Made by a program: the position numbers and the translations under genes. Source: Gymnothorax reevesii (Eukaryota > Chordata > Actinopteri > Anguilliformes > Muraenidae). Taken from it: a DNA stretch of 64,000 nt. Below the pieces are notes generated by a model. That model worked only from the letters and a program-made list of their open reading frames with translations. It made no database searches and was not told where the DNA came from. Where the stretch lies: contig CM056588.1 in the NCBI GenBank assembly GCA_029721435.1, positions 41,663,930 through 41,727,929 on the forward strand, written 5' to 3'. This document shows, one piece after another, positions 24,632 to 37,800 of this stretch. Position 1 is the first letter of the stretch, and each line of letters starts with the position of its first letter.

Positions 24632-26030
24632 CAACCCCAATTCCAAAATAGTTGGGACAACGTGTAAATTTGTGAATAAAATCAAAATGCAATGACTTTC
24701 AAATCACACCAGCCAGTATTTTATTCACAATAGAACAGAGATAATATAGCAAATGTTGAAACAGAGAAATATTACAATTATATCCACAAAAAGAGCTCAT
24801 ATAAATTTGATAGCTGCTACAGGTCTCAAAAAAGTTGGGACAGGGGCCCGTTTACCATGGTGTAGCATCCCCTCTTCTTTTAAACACAGAGTGGAGGCGT
24901 CTGGTCATTGAGTAGACAAGTTTCTTGAGTTTACCGATTGGAATTTGATCCCACTCTTATTTAATACAGTCCTTTAGCTGCTGGAGAGTTTTGGGTCTCA
25001 TTTGACGAACTTTTCATTTAATTATGCACCAAATGTTCTCAATTGGTGAAAGATCAGGACTGCAGACAGGCCAGTTCAGCACACAAACTCTTCAACTATG
25101 AAGCCATGCTGTTGTAATAGCTGCAGTATGCAGTTTTGCATTGTCCTGCTGAAATTCACAAGGCCTTCCTTGGAGGGGAGCATATGTTGCTCTAAAACCG
25201 TCATATACCTTTAAGCATTCATGGTGCTTTGTAAAACATGCAAGTGTCTCACACCATATGCACTGATGCATCCCCTTACCATCAGAGATGCTGCCTTTTG
25301 AACTGAACGCTGACAACAGGAGGGGTGGTCTTTCTCCGCTTTAGCCCAGAGGACACGACGCCCATGATTTCCGACAAGAATGTCAAATTTGAACTCGTCT
25401 GACCACAGGACACTTTGCCACTTTGCTACAATCCATTTTAAATGAGTGGCGTCTGAGGGCCCAAAGATTACGGGCATTCAGTAAGGGTTTTCGTCCTTGT
25501 CCCGTATGCACAGACATTTTTCCAGTTTCTCTGAATCTTTTGATGATGATATGCACTGTCGATAATGAGACCTTCAAAGCCTTTGCAATTTGACATTGAG
25601 GAACATTGTTTTTAAAGTATTCCAGATTTTTTTTACGCAAGCCTTCGCCGGTTGGAGAGACTCTAGCCATCTTTACTTCTGAGAGACTCAGCCTCTCTAA
25701 GACATCCTTTACATAGCCAATCATGTTACACACCTGATGCCAGTTAACTTAAGTACTTGCTAAATGTTTTCAGCTGATTCTCTTATATATTAATTGCTTT
25801 TTCAGCCCTTTTTTGCCTGTGTCGCAACTTTTATGAGACCTCTTGCAGCCAGAAAATTTGAAATAAGCTCATTTTGTGGATAAAAATGTAAAATGTCTCA
25901 GTTTCAACATTTTAAATGTTATCTATGTTCAATTGTAAATAACATATTGGCTCATGTGATGTGAAAGTAATTGCATTTTGATTTTATTCACAATTTACTC
26001 TTCGTCCCAACTATTTCGGAATTGGTGTTG
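24632..26030 (-). mobile_element. Tc1-like DNA transposon (copy B of the 3862 family), nested
   Basis: The 1,399-bp element begins CAACCCCAATTCCAAAATAG and ends with the complement of CAACACCAATTCCGAAATAG, inverted repeats of about 75 bp. TA lies directly on both sides (24630-24631 and 26031-26032), a textbook Tc1/mariner target duplication. It is the same family as 3862-5376 and also coded on the minus strand. It sits inside another Tc1-like transposase gene, so its insertion is the younger event. Confidence 0.95.
25000..25733 (-). pseudogene. Tc1-like transposase in nested element, deleted and frameshifted
   Basis: N-terminal part (25383-25733, minus) holds the helix-turn-helix region with EYFKNNVPQCQIAKALKV and HIIIKRFRETGKM. 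After residues [12 protein letters not shown] the frame jumps straight to [11 protein letters not shown], so roughly 65 codons of linker present in the 3862 copy are missing. The catalytic part follows in another frame (25211-25477) with [20 protein letters not shown], retaining the first Asp. A third frame (25092-25316) has CEFQQDNAKLHTAAITTAW, retaining the second Asp. The C-terminal CSPDLSPIEN-type region further on is frameshifted. Non-functional, but better preserved in the catalytic core than the 3862 copy. Confidence 0.9.
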
Positions 26031-28318
26031 TACATAAAAATGGTTCACCAACCATAGAATAGAGGTTTTACCACGGTTTTCACAGTCCCCAACCTGAACC
26101 CCAGGGAAAATCCGCAAAATGAGCTGCAGAGGAGAGTCCACCTACATCCACCTCAGAATCTGAAGGATCTGGAGAGATTCTGCATGGAGGAATAGAGTAA
26201 GATCTCATGCCATGTGCTCATGAACCTCATCACACATTACGGGCCAGGAGTCAGGCCTGTAAACGTGGCAAAGGGACGTTACAGAAAATATTAAATGATG
26301 GGGTGCTGATAATTGTGCACACATATTTATGATAAGAATGTAATGTTTCTTTGAGTCGTGTTGGTTCAATAAAAGGTTATGTTTTTACAAATGTTTTCAT
26401 TGAAAATCATGAGGATAAACGATAATGATATTTTTTTGCATCTCATTTGGCTCAGTTTTACTACAGGCTGCCAATAACTTTGGAGGCCACTGCAACTGGA
26501 AATCATGAAGGATAGTTTGAAACATGATGATTTCTTAGAGGAAATCCGAACAATCAGAGGCGTCACTTTTATTCTTGTGGTGGAACTTTTCCACTAAGTA
26601 ATGTGTTAGTTTTCAGAGACTTTCTTGGAAGGTACACCATTCACCCCCCCCCCCCCCCCGGGACCCAGTCACAAATCCCTCCGTCCGAAAGGAAAAATCC
26701 ACTGCAGGCACACTGTACACACACTCATGCATCAAAGCACTACGTGTCAGAAACCAACAAACCAAGAAAAATCAATCTTCCTCAATTTATACCTCAAGGA
26801 GGACGCATGAATAAGATAACAATGGCGGTTGAGCAATTCTATTTGCGATTCCAGGCCTTAAGTATGCAGCTATGGACAAAAGCAACAACGACTGTTTGGT
26901 TAAAGACGTGAATGGAGCCGCGGATCTCCTCCATGACTCAGCGGCCCCACCGCGCGCTCACTTTCCCTGCCCCCTCCCCCCCTCCTCCACAGAGGTCTGC
27001 ACTCACGCAACATCAATAATTACGACCCCAGAAATTACCGCCAAGTCTGCGGGGAGACAGTAAGATGAAGAAGAGAAGAAGAGAGAAAAATAGTCCTGGA
27101 TCGAGTTCGGTGTTCTCACTCCTGCTGCAGAGCCAAAAGAACTTTACAGTACATTTATCCAATTCTCCAGTTCCGCAGCGCACATGAATAATGCATCATG
27201 TAAAACGAAAATTTACACCGTCCATAAAATATTATAGCGTGAAAAATTTTTCAGTCAGCTGCAATGGCTTTTAAGTTGCATCACAAAAACCTCAATCCAA
27301 CTGAACCAGAACCATGGCGCTACGTAGCGCAGTCGATTGCGCCACGTAGCTCCGCAGGGAAATGCAACTGTAAAATATGGTGCCCAGGTAATGGGAAGCT
27401 TCAGTCTATTACAGATCCATGTGCATCACCTACCCATCCACAGCACATGAAGCATGTAAAAAGCCATTTACAGAAGGTGTAACCGTCCTCAGGCCTTCAA
27501 GCCATATTAGACAGGCAATATAAAATCATTAACATCCATGACCTCATCATAGCTTCTTAATTAGAAAAATACCTCCCAAATGAATGAAGTAATTGTGTCC
27601 TGATATATCAAATAATTTTAACTCCCCACCCCAAAAAAGAATAACATTCTACTTCTTTTTTTTGTCCGAAGTGAAATGTTATTATTTTGTTCTCGCATAG
27701 TTTTCACACATGCACTCCTGGGCAACAGAGTCACCTGGATTAGTTATTAGATTAAACACAGTGTAACAAACAAAAACCACTGATGTTTGTTTGACGTACC
27801 AATCTGAGCTTTTAAAACCATAGGTTTCATTTTAAACTACGGCATCACTGCAGAGGGAGAAAAATTACGTTGATCATTTATGGGTTTCATAAAACTGGAG
27901 ATGTTGAACAATACAACAGAATATGGTTAAGGTTAAGTGTTTAACATTAGTTTTGCACATTAAACAAACAAAACTGCCGAGGAGAAGAATGTGTGCTGCT
28001 TTCTTAAAGACAAAAAAGATTTTTCGACAAGTCAAACGCTCCAGAGACGAAACTCATGTTATATGCTTCGGTGCATATGTGCACGTATGAGGTGTTGATA
28101 AAAAATAATTTAAAAAACATTACACGCGTCAGTGTGGAGTCGCTGACCCACATACAGAGAAACACACAGCAGGGCTGTTAGCGTCAGCAGAGAGAACACA
28201 AGTGCTGCAAACACGCACGGAAAGTGAACTAATGACATTATAGCGGAGAATCATGGGAACAAATGAGCATGCCATTATTATGGGCAAAATACTGGGCATA
28301 GAGTCACCTTGCGCAATG

Positions 28319-28356
<38 letters not shown>
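28319..28356. repeat. (GT)n(GA)n compound microsatellite
   Basis: About 12 GT units pass directly into about 7 GA units. The strand-asymmetric GA part is a pure purine run. No coding meaning. Confidence 0.95.
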
Positions 28357-30949
28357 AGCATTCCTTACAGTTTCTCCAGTTCATTTTCTTCAGCTGCACT
28401 TCCATGAGTGGGGGTGGCACCGACACCACTGTTCAGGGTAGAGGGAAACTGTTGCCCTTTGCGGATTTCGGTTTGATTTGGGGAAGGCGAATATTTTACA
28501 GACCTGGTATTTCGTTGCCCAGCTGGCATTTCGTTGCAGTGTCACCATTAACAATCCCAAGACTACATGCATCAGAAAACACAGCAGCAGTAAGTGCATT
28601 CTCCTAATGAGATCCAAAACCTAGGATCACTATAGGTTTTATCTCAACCATCACCACGCCCTATGTCCACCACCCCAAACAACAAGAATTTGGATACGAA
28701 CCCTTCTGGATCCACGCGAGTTTCACCCGTCAGTCATACTGGGCTGTAATTACAGCAGAACACAATTATGTTGGAAAGGTATACATTTCTTTGTAGGCCC
28801 AAAAGATTTTGCGATATCAACTGCGAATTTGCAGAGATGGAGGCAGAAGTGGTTCTCCCGGTGGTACAGTTTCAAAACAAATATGAAGGAAAATCCCTGA
28901 CTTTACCTGAATCTGGGGGCTTTCTCAAAAGAGGGAAGTGGTGATTAGAAAGGGGATTATGGACATATGCGATCAATGCAATTTCACTCCAGAGTGCATT
29001 TCACAAATAAACACAGCAGAGGGCTTGAATGCGGAGATTTAAGTGACATCAGTGAAAGGGAGAGTTGAAAAAAGAAACAAATCAACTTTATCTAACTTTG
29101 AAATGACCTCTTTTCTGAAAGTGCCACCACTGGGTGAAACATTTTGAATTACTGCAAGCTGCATGCAAATATTTTTCTTTTGCATTTTACGCTTCCTTTT
29201 CAAGTGCCGAGCCAGCACCACCTCATTCACTCTCAGACAATGTAGTAAAAGCTCAAGCTGCAATTTAGTTCCACTGTGAAACCAAAATAAGTCTAAGAAA
29301 GACTTATGCATTTCACTCTCATCTTCAGATGCATGTTCCCTTTTGTGATTGAGGGAGGATGGTTTTCGCTCATTTCAATATAAGTCAAAGGGGTGAGAAA
29401 ATATCACAAGCCAAGCGAGGAGTTACGTAAAACAGGTGATGGCAACGTTTGCCTCACATAAAATGAGCAGATAAAGGAGAGGAATAGGAAATTGAGCAAT
29501 AGAGAAGGAGAGAAGATGGGATTTGTTCGCCACAGTTTGCACAGAAGAGGGAGGGCAGATCAGCGTAGAACGCTTTTGACAATGTGTCTTTGTTTTTTTC
29601 CGTGTCATCTCCTTTTAGGGGGCTGCACCAAAATTTTCCCTAAAACATATTCCGAATTTGCCACGCCAAAAATCCCATCGCGTGCCGAATCAGTCTTAAG
29701 CCTGAGTCAATTAACTAACGAACCCACAAAACTGATTCCCACTGCTCACCTACTCATGGGGTTACTGGCAGCAGGGAGTTCGTGTGGATAGACCCAGCGC
29801 ACAAAGGATTTTTGTCCTCCCTCATCTGCGGATTTTTCTTTCTCATCCGATTCCCTCCATCTCCGGCACGCACAGCCGACTCTCGCCGTCCGGACGCTTC
29901 GCTAGACGGCGTGCGTGGAATTTTCCTCTCCATTGCGCTGATGATTAAAAAAAACACACAGAAATTAAAGACATCAACACAGCCCCCCGGCCCTCCCGAG
30001 AGAACAAAGACACGGTCACAAAAAAAGCAATTAGCTCGGGCTCGTCCCTTTCTCTTCGCCGCTAATGGTCACCAGGGTTAACAGCCTCACAATGGAGTGT
30101 TTACGGTAAAAAAACAAAACGGGGTTATTTGCACCTCACTGCCCCCGGCCTGTGTAAACACAGCCTCGTGGGGTGGGGTGGGGGGAGGGGGGAACCGCTT
30201 GAAGCAGCCCCCTTGTGTTCCAGTGAAAATCTACAGGTTCTGGGTTAAACACGAGCAGCTCTATGCCCAAATCCCAGATCCAAAGCTTCTCGGGTCTTGG
30301 GAGTCGTGTGACCCAAACTTTGGCGACTGCATTTTGTCCCCAGAAGACCGGGACTGTTTTGGGAGGGAGGGGCACTTTGTTTGTAAACAAACTTGAGCAG
30401 TGCATCATGGGATCTCTGGCTCCCGCACTAATGGGGGCATCACCATCCGGCGGTTTGGCTTTGTAAGTTGTTAGTTTTGCGTTAACATTTTTGCATGCAT
30501 CCCGAACGGCTTGTTTGGTGTCAAAACAATTCAGACGGCCAAAATAGCACCTCCGCATACAGAGAAAAATGTGCCCTCAGGAAAGTCAACTGTCCCCTTA
30601 GAAATCCCGCACAGCATTTAGCATTTCTCCCCGCAAACCAAATGATGACTCACTGTGCTGTGTGAACATCTCACAGAGCGAGTTTAGCATTCGCTCCTGA
30701 ATGGCTCTGAAAACCCCACTGAATTTTTTATCAGGACCCATTCGCTTGGTCTCTCTGGGACCTCCAGAGCTTTGGAGCATCAATTCTTTATCCTACCTGC
30801 ACCGTGACAGCACTCGACATGACAGGCAATGCCAGCTTAGACGAGCAACACGTCAGCCATCTTAGAGGTGAGACCTATTTGAATACCTGGCCTTGATAAT
30901 ACCTTTCGAGAATCTTATGGGCAATAATATCACATGCAAACATAGCCAA

Positions 30950-31046
30950 GCAAACACACAGATCCATGTATGTACACAAGCATGCACACAAATGTACATA
31001 CAAACACACACACACACACACGCACACACACACATGCATACATACT

Positions 31047-31077
<31 letters not shown>

Positions 31078-31101
31078 GCACACACACACACACACATACT
31101 T

Positions 31102-31141
<40 letters not shown>

Positions 31142-31152
31142 ACGCACACAGG
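30950..31152. repeat. Long interrupted (CA)n array
   Basis: Three CA blocks (about 31004-31033, 31056-31096 and 31107-31152) separated by TACATAC and ACTTACATAC bridges. This produces the long histidine/threonine and cysteine/valine frames on both strands between 30862 and 31331, which are not genes. Confidence 0.95.
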
Positions 31153-34100
31153 ACAAAGGAGCAGCCCCGGGATTTTTTGCACATAAAAATGAAATGATGG
31201 GATGTAGTGTGAAGTGGGTTCACAAAACTTTTCATAGAAGGCTGCAGCCATTCTGTCTCAAACTTCTGGAAGTGCAGTTCACTTTTACAACTGCAATTCA
31301 ACATGTACCTCAGGTTTTTTCTGGCGAGTGATTTGAGCGTCAGCAGAGGAACCCCTGCCGCTCGTTTGGGCTCGCGCTAGCTCCACCGCCTTTAATGAAG
31401 CGCAATTAATAACCATCCAACAACGCGTCCAACGACTCCCGCGGGGCGATAACAAATTACCGAGCACTACCGCTTTTTCCGAGACCCGTTTCCAGGCTGA
31501 TCAGCAAACGCAGGATCCGTCTGTATTTACAGCCATCTTCTGAAACCAAGGCCTGAGTACCTCCTGCGGTTCTTCTGTGATCTTTGGATGCCACCCATGG
31601 AAAGAACGAGCGAGAGGGGTCAGCGCGAGAACATCAATGTAGTATAATAACAATAAAAAACAGAAATTATGAAACTTCGAGTGAGAGAGCAAGACAGAGG
31701 GAAAGAGGAAGTGATAGAGGGAGAAACAGAGACATTTACCAGGAACCCCACAGAAAGAGAGAGAGAAAGTGGGTGAGAGTGGCAGAGAGTGGATAGAGAA
31801 GAAAAACAAGCCTTTATATCAGGAAAAATCAATTACAGCGCCAAACCATAAATCAATTTTGCACTGGCAATTACGAACCGCAGAAAAAACAACTCTAAAA
31901 TTGTTGGTTTTTTCCTCCAACCTAGGACATCTAAGGTCAGATCTGTTTCCTGCTAAAACAGGTTTCAATCTTTCATAACCCGCAGCGTCAGTTTCTCTCC
32001 CCAGCTTTCTGTTTCAACAGGCAGATTTCCTTCCAGCCGAGGGAAGCACATCCTGTTTTTAACGTCGGCATCATGTGTTTGTGCGCAGGCCAATAAGCAC
32101 GTGGAACACCCTCTTCCCCAAAACCGTGCCGCTACCCAGCTAATGCATCCCATCCGCAGCCGCCCCCGCAGCGTCATTATCACCAAAATAAATCCAGAGG
32201 TAGAAACAGTGGACTACCATGAGTCAGAGGGGTCAGAGTGTAGTACGAAGGTGGCAAACCCTGGGGTTAGAGAGCCATGGGTTTGTCAGTTTCTGTTTTC
32301 ACATTACATACAACAACTACATTAGACCCAAGAAATCAGGGGAGGCGAGTGAACTGTGTGATCAATTGCTGGCCCAGTGAGAACAAAAACCTGCAGACAC
32401 AGCTGCTCTACAGGACCAGGGTCTGCCACACCTGGTGTAGTCTGAAAGGACAGGTTCACGATGGACAGATTGGTGACATTCTGACTGCATCCTGGACACT
32501 TATAACCAGGAAGAGGGCAAAACAGACTGTTGACCAGGGTCTGACTGGCCAGTTAATGAGTTATACAGAATTATGTATTTTTATTAACCACATGGGTATC
32601 ATTTGTCCTCTGCATTCATCCATCCTAGAAAACTGGGACAAGCTACAGGGCAGCTGCTAAGGACTACCTCCAGTTGTGAACCATAGTCAAGTGGACAGGC
32701 AGAACTTTACCCATGATGCATCTGTTTCCATGTGACAGGAAGCTGGAGAACCTTGAAAAAACTGAGCAGAGCACAGAAAGAACTCCATTCACAGCTCAGG
32801 CTTAGATGTCCTTCAACTGTTTAATAAGGAAACGCCATCACTTTCACTTTGATGTGTGCCAATATGAGTAACAATTAGAGGAAGACTGGAGTGCCAGTGA
32901 ACAAACCGTGTCCGGCACTGGGTCTCTAAGACGCAGCCATTTTCTGAATTAGCTGCAAAGGTCAATGGGCAAAGCAGGGCAAACATCAGATCCTGCATTT
33001 GTCACCAAACTTGAACAAACCTGCCAGTGGGGCAAATATTTGAATTCAAATCCATCCCTTGACATAATCAACTGCTGCTGGGCCAGCGCCCAAACATCCA
33101 CAAAATTTGATTGAAACAGATCGAGAAATTTGAGCGATACAGTCCGTACAAACTGACAGACAAATAGACATGGATGAATGCAGAACCTCTGTCCAAATTC
33201 ATTGGTTGGCGAAGGCAACGATGAAGGATTAAATCCTTCAATAAAAAAAAAAACTCAGAACTTGGTATTTTTTGTTTACCGACAGGGGTTGCACATACGA
33301 GTTTCAGCAGTCATAGAGAGAGGTGACTCCACCAGACGGGGTCACGGCATTCCCAGAGAAAAACAAAGGACTCAGGTTCCAGTCCGTCATCGTCCAGGCA
33401 GCTCTCTGCAGGTTGCCCTTCAGAGGAATGTCAGAGCAGAAGTGACCTGCCTCAGACGAGACAGTGCGTTTTTATCTTAAGGGTCACCCAAACCCCAAAA
33501 CCCCCCAACCTCAAACAGTCCACCATTTCCTGAGTGGGGGTCGACCAGGCTCACAGACCCCCCTTCATGTCGAGGCCTTGATGACATGTGCAGAATCCGT
33601 TCTTTCCCTCTCTGTAACCAGATTCATCCGTACTCCAAAATAGATCACACCAAGCCAATTCCCTAAATACCTGCCCAACTTGTAACAGTTGGATACAGCA
33701 AGATACGCCATTTTCCAAAAATGAACACGCATTTAACTAGGCAGAGACCCGGAGAGACAGTGAAATAGAAGGAGAGAGAGATAAAGAAAGATAATCGAGA
33801 GACCAAGAGCAAGCGACATTGTGAATATTTGATTTAATAGAAGCTTCTTGTTAGGGTTATTCCATGTCAAACATCCAAAACTTGTCTGCGCTAATAACTA
33901 TGCCATTAAAGATTGCCTTCATTTTTTCAAAGCACAAGTTTTGTTTGCCAATGTCTTTAGTTTTACTCTATATCCCATCATTTGAAATCAATTTCTTGAA
34001 AATTGAAATGTACACGCTACTTTGAAATTGGGGGGTACACAAGGAGGAAAATTCACAATTAAGCAAAAAAAAAAAAGCCTTCCACTTGCTACAAGATAAG

Positions 34101-34374
34101 AAACATCACGTTGGACGATTCACAATTTTTCAAAAGTTGTCTGAGCGAGCAGTCACCACAAGTCTCCACTTCAATAAAATGTATAGGAACAGAGAAAAAA
34201 CTGACTCCAAAACAGGAGGAGCCAGAAGACATTCTAAAATTTTTGCTGTCCCCAGCTTTACCCTCCTAAAAAGTTTCAAACCAACTTTGAGGACAGTTTT
34301 GGAATGTATTCTGGAAAAAGAAAAAAAATCTGAAAAAATTAGCCTGATACAATTTTTTTTTAAATTTGGCATCT

Positions 34375-34810
34375 CAAATCCCACCCGAATCTGGAATGCC
34401 CAATTGGTGAACTATGTACAAGGATTGCTTGTATGCGACCCCTTGCTGCCAAGTCAGGAGAGTGTAGACAGCTCGCGGCTCTCCTCCGAAGCACGCGCCT
34501 GTCAGCCTGTCTGTTTCTTATACACTCATTGGTTGAATCTTCACAAGTTCAGAACGAGGGCGGAGAATACCCAGACATGAACAGGCTTAGAATATTCCTG
34601 ACGAGCGCCCATCTAGCCAACAGGAGGCGCTTGAGCAACGAACAACTATTATTTTCCCTTCCCGGCAGTCCCTTCCTAATTTGCAATAGCCTGTTGCGCA
34701 ATAGCCAATTGTGCGCTACTCTGAAAAAGCTGCCGACCACTGCCGGCTGGTACAAGGCGGGGATCGAACCCGCGACACGATAGTCACTTCTGCTTCGCAC
34801 CGCGATGCTT
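34375..34810 (-). mobile_element. tRNA-derived SINE-like copy
   Basis: Reading the minus strand from 34810, a promoter B-box-like word GTCGCGGGTTCGATCCCC (complement of 34761-34778) is followed by a body ending in CCAATTGGGCATTCCAGATT, a tail style known from fish tRNA-SINEs. The segment with GCGCCTGTCAG, AGCGAGGGCGGAG-like and AACAGGAGGCGCTTGAG words matches the body of the repeats at 57180-57472 and 57763-58085, so it is a dispersed family. A clear A box is not preserved and flanking duplications were not found. Pol III origin is inferred from the B-box match. Confidence 0.65.
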
Positions 34811-37800
34811 TTACAAAAATGTGTTTCCATTTCAAAGAATCTCAAAAATTCACGAAAACAAACTGAAAGCAAATTGTGCGGACACTCCCATTTTTCAAAC
34901 CCCACTAAAATCTTAACAGATGGACATGCAGACCTGAGATAAACCATTTTCTTCATTTGGCATGCAGGATAAAAAAAATACTAAAATTATAGACAATTCT
35001 AGGACCATGACCTGGGTAACTGGTGATTTCACATTAAATGACCAGTGTATTAGTTATTAATTATGACCATTGTAGAAAGCCAATGGCAGGCCCAGGTGGA
35101 CGAAACATTCTTGTGCTTTTGTCTCCCGAATTGCCCCCCCCCACCACCACCCCACCACCCGTTGAAACAAGACATTCGGTGCTGCTACCACAATCTCTCA
35201 AAAAATATTTCCGTTCTAATAAGGGGGGAAATTTCTCCCAGAGCTCAGAGAGATAAATGAGGTGTTAATGGAGACGTGTTTCTGGGGGCCTCACCTCCAC
35301 GCTCAGATGTATGAGAGCTTTTGGCTGAACGCGTGGCCAACTCTCACAGGGGAAACAGATACGCTAAAAAGCTTGACACTGACAACAACATGAAATAAAA
35401 CCAATCCTCAAGGTGAAACACGTTTACGAGGTGTCGTCCGTGCTAGCTTCACGCAGAACCCTCGAATTAAGGCACAAGAGCAAGCCTGGGGCAACAGCAG
35501 GGAGAACTTCTCGGTCGAAGACAGGAAATAAGCTACTGAGCAGCCACCGAGAGCCAAAAACCACCAATGGGAACTAAACCGCAGGATCAACACGCACGTG
35601 CTTAGAGGGAATGAGGGTCCATCGAAAATGTCAAAACACAGGGACAAATTGGTCCCGGAAATTCAGTTTGCGTCACAACGCCAGCGAACAACATGATCCT
35701 AGGCCTTCCATTTGGTGTTAGTGTGAAATGCCAAAACGAAAGAGGCAATTTAATTGGTAGAGGAACTCAATCTATCTAAAACTCAATGCAGGACTAGAAT
35801 GTTTGGCGGTCGCTCCAGTTCAGTGGTAGTTCATGAGGTAAAATGCTGGCATCGAAAAATTCAGTTTGTGTCACGGCAGAGCATTACGCCATTTCTTAAG
35901 CATTGCGAAGTAGCATCGCTTCAAGACGCCCAAACCAGGCAATTTAAGAACACAGAAGCTCAGTTCAGCATCTTGCACTCATCTTGATTCAACAGCCACC
36001 GACAATCCTGAAAATCTGAAACACAAAATAAAGAATAAGCCATCCACTTTGCAGAGGGGGAAAAAAAGGAAAACGCATCATTTGACGATGGCAATTTTCT
36101 TTCAATTTTTCACCTTGAATGACTCCATGTGCACTTTGTGTGCTCTTGTCATGTTTGGCAAACAGGCAATCAGGACGGATATCCCAAAGAAAGTGAAGAC
36201 AGGGCCTTCGATCTTTTTTGAACCAGTTTTTTTTTTTTTTTTGCGTTCTGCTACTCTGGTGTTTTTCACAAAGAAATCACCTTGAGTTTGCCAGGATTGT
36301 AATGAAAACCAGCTCCTCCTGACACTTAATTGAAGCAAGCTGGACCTCCATGCAGGACCCACTCATTGTATGTGACAATTTAACCCATCACTTCAGTGAT
36401 ACTGTTCTGTGCAACCAAAAAAAAAAGCATTCATAATAATATTTCCTGCAGCACTCAAAGCCCCCAAATGTTTATATTACCCAGTGATCAGAGGATTAAA
36501 AAAAATTTATGCATGATTTTAAAGTCATCCAAGGCTCTGGCACTGTGAAACATTAAGAATGACAAACGGACCCCGGGTACTGCTCTAGTTCAAGACATGA
36601 GCCCCCAGTTCTCCACTACTGCGAAGCAAGAAGACAGAAATGGTCAAAGTTAACAAAGTCTAATTTACAGATAGTGATATTAAAAGAGGGAAAGAATTGC
36701 TTTTGAACTCCATTCATTTAACACATAAGTTACCTTCGAATTCCGTTAAACTAACACCTGCAACATTCAGGATAAATACGCATATGCAATATTAACCCTG
36801 AATAAATAGGCATATGCAATATTAACCCTGTACTGCATGACTATTCACTACACAATCTACCACCGTTTATTCCACATTATATTGTAAATACAAGCCCTCA
36901 ACTACGTGTCCACTAACATTATCATTACGTACCGCCCCTTCTCCGATAAATACCCTTTTAAGACACACCTCGCTCTTCCTACGTACCCTGAAATATTAAA
37001 CACTATCCCTCCAGTATATAGACATCGAGAATATAATACTCTAATAAAAATGGCAGCGACAAATCTCATCACTTAAAAAAAAAACTGTTCCATTGTCACA
37101 ATGGAGTATAATAACTACACTGAACACAGTGTGTCACAGCATTGGAACACGGTCATAACGGTTGTCAATCACAGTAAAGTGACAGCTGACTCAAAGTGGG
37201 TGACTGTGGCTGTCACTGTGAAAGCAATGAAATACCTGTGATTGACGATGGCTCAACTACACCCAAGCAGCTGGATGACTAAAATGCAGGTGAGAAAAAA
37301 TGGCTGACGATCCTCAGGTGGTATTTTTGCAAGTTTAACCCATCAGGCAAAGAGATCCACCAATGGCATTCACTAATATACTAATTAAGTTATTGCAGAT
37401 AAATGGTCTTGTTTGTGTAAATGAAGCTCCAATTGGAGGAGACCATTCAAGCAGAGCCAACCAATGACCAATAAGATACTGTATCTCTGGCTAAATGTAG
37501 ACTTGAACCAATCAGCTTGCAGGAAACTAAAATGCTGATAAGTTGTTCCTCCTCACTCCAGATGGCCGACAGAGGAAAAACATCTGGGCGCAAGATTGCT
37601 GGTGTACTATACGATAAAATGGCCAGAGTAAGGGCCAATAGTCTGGAGACAATTCCAATTTTGCCTTTTCTTCGGCATCTGGACTCAGTCAACACGTTTC
37701 TCAAAAATGCAAACTGAAACTAAGGAACATCAAAAGTATGGTATATATTAACAAAAAACTCTTTACAAATAGTTCTCAAATGCTGCAAAGAATGATCGCA

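Larger units (their letters stand above)
23880..26200 (+). pseudogene. Tc1-like transposase (lineage B), split by insertion
   Basis: Plus-strand translation of 24164-24469 shows VSKTT-like helix-turn-helix residues (NISKTTISCHLHQHKLFG), the first catalytic Asp region as WPDKTKAKHFGK (family norm WSDETK), and LRLWGCFSS. The following segment to 24630 includes TFQQHNDSKCTSKS, where the family norm has QDND: the second catalytic Asp is replaced by His. The inner transposon entered at TA 24630-24631. Reading resumes at 26031 with KWFTNHRIEVLP and SQSP, exactly the expected downstream residues, before a small deletion breaks the frame. The missing catalytic residue, in-frame stops, frameshift and insertion make it non-functional. 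Confidence 0.85.
23510..26492 (+). mobile_element. Tc1-like transposon (lineage B), interrupted by a second Tc1-like element
   Basis: The left end reads CAGCCCTCAAAAATTATTGG (23510) and the right end is the complement of CAGTGGCCTCCAAAGTTATT (ending 26492), forming imperfect inverted repeats. Without the inner insertion (24632-26030 plus one TA) the element is about 1.58 kb, the normal size for Tc1-like elements. Outer flanking TA dinucleotides are not preserved. It belongs to a different lineage from the elements at 3862 and 24632, having different ends and the opposite coding strand. It must predate the inner element. Confidence 0.85.
26493..34374. other. Long unique region with regulatory-looking islands; no gene recognised
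   Basis: No coding exon, RNA gene or transposon end was recognised. Several CpG-containing, low-repeat segments resemble conserved non-coding elements: 26900-27060 (AATAATTACGACC, TTACCGCC), 29820-30070, 31330-31470 (CCTTTAATGAAGCGCAATTA) and 32090-32200 (CAGCTAATGCATCCC, GCGTCATTATCACC). Also present: a C17 run at 26644-26660, a (GT)n-(GA)n tract at 28319-28356, a G-rich run at 30168-30192, CA arrays at 30950-31150, and purine-rich 31675-31800. A short inverted repeat with GCGCTACGTAGCGC and TGCGCCACGTAGC lies at 27310-27345. Overlapping frames at 30097-30558 and 33178-33480 have no domain. Confidence 0.45.

Noticed and set aside
27308..27350. tRNA gene, suggested by TAGCGCAGTCGATTGCGCC
   Set aside because: A-box-like word and local inverted repeat only; no B box, anticodon arm or acceptor stem pairing could be found downstream.
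30862..31331. Histidine/threonine and cysteine/valine-rich ORFs on both strands
   Set aside because: Direct translation of (CA)n/(GT)n. The same applies at 5782-6270, 22217-22657, 41371-41709 and 46442-46750.
34549..34956. 135-codon minus-strand ORF as a gene
   Set aside because: It overlaps a SINE-like repeat and shows no domain; ORFs of this size are expected by chance in 64 kb.
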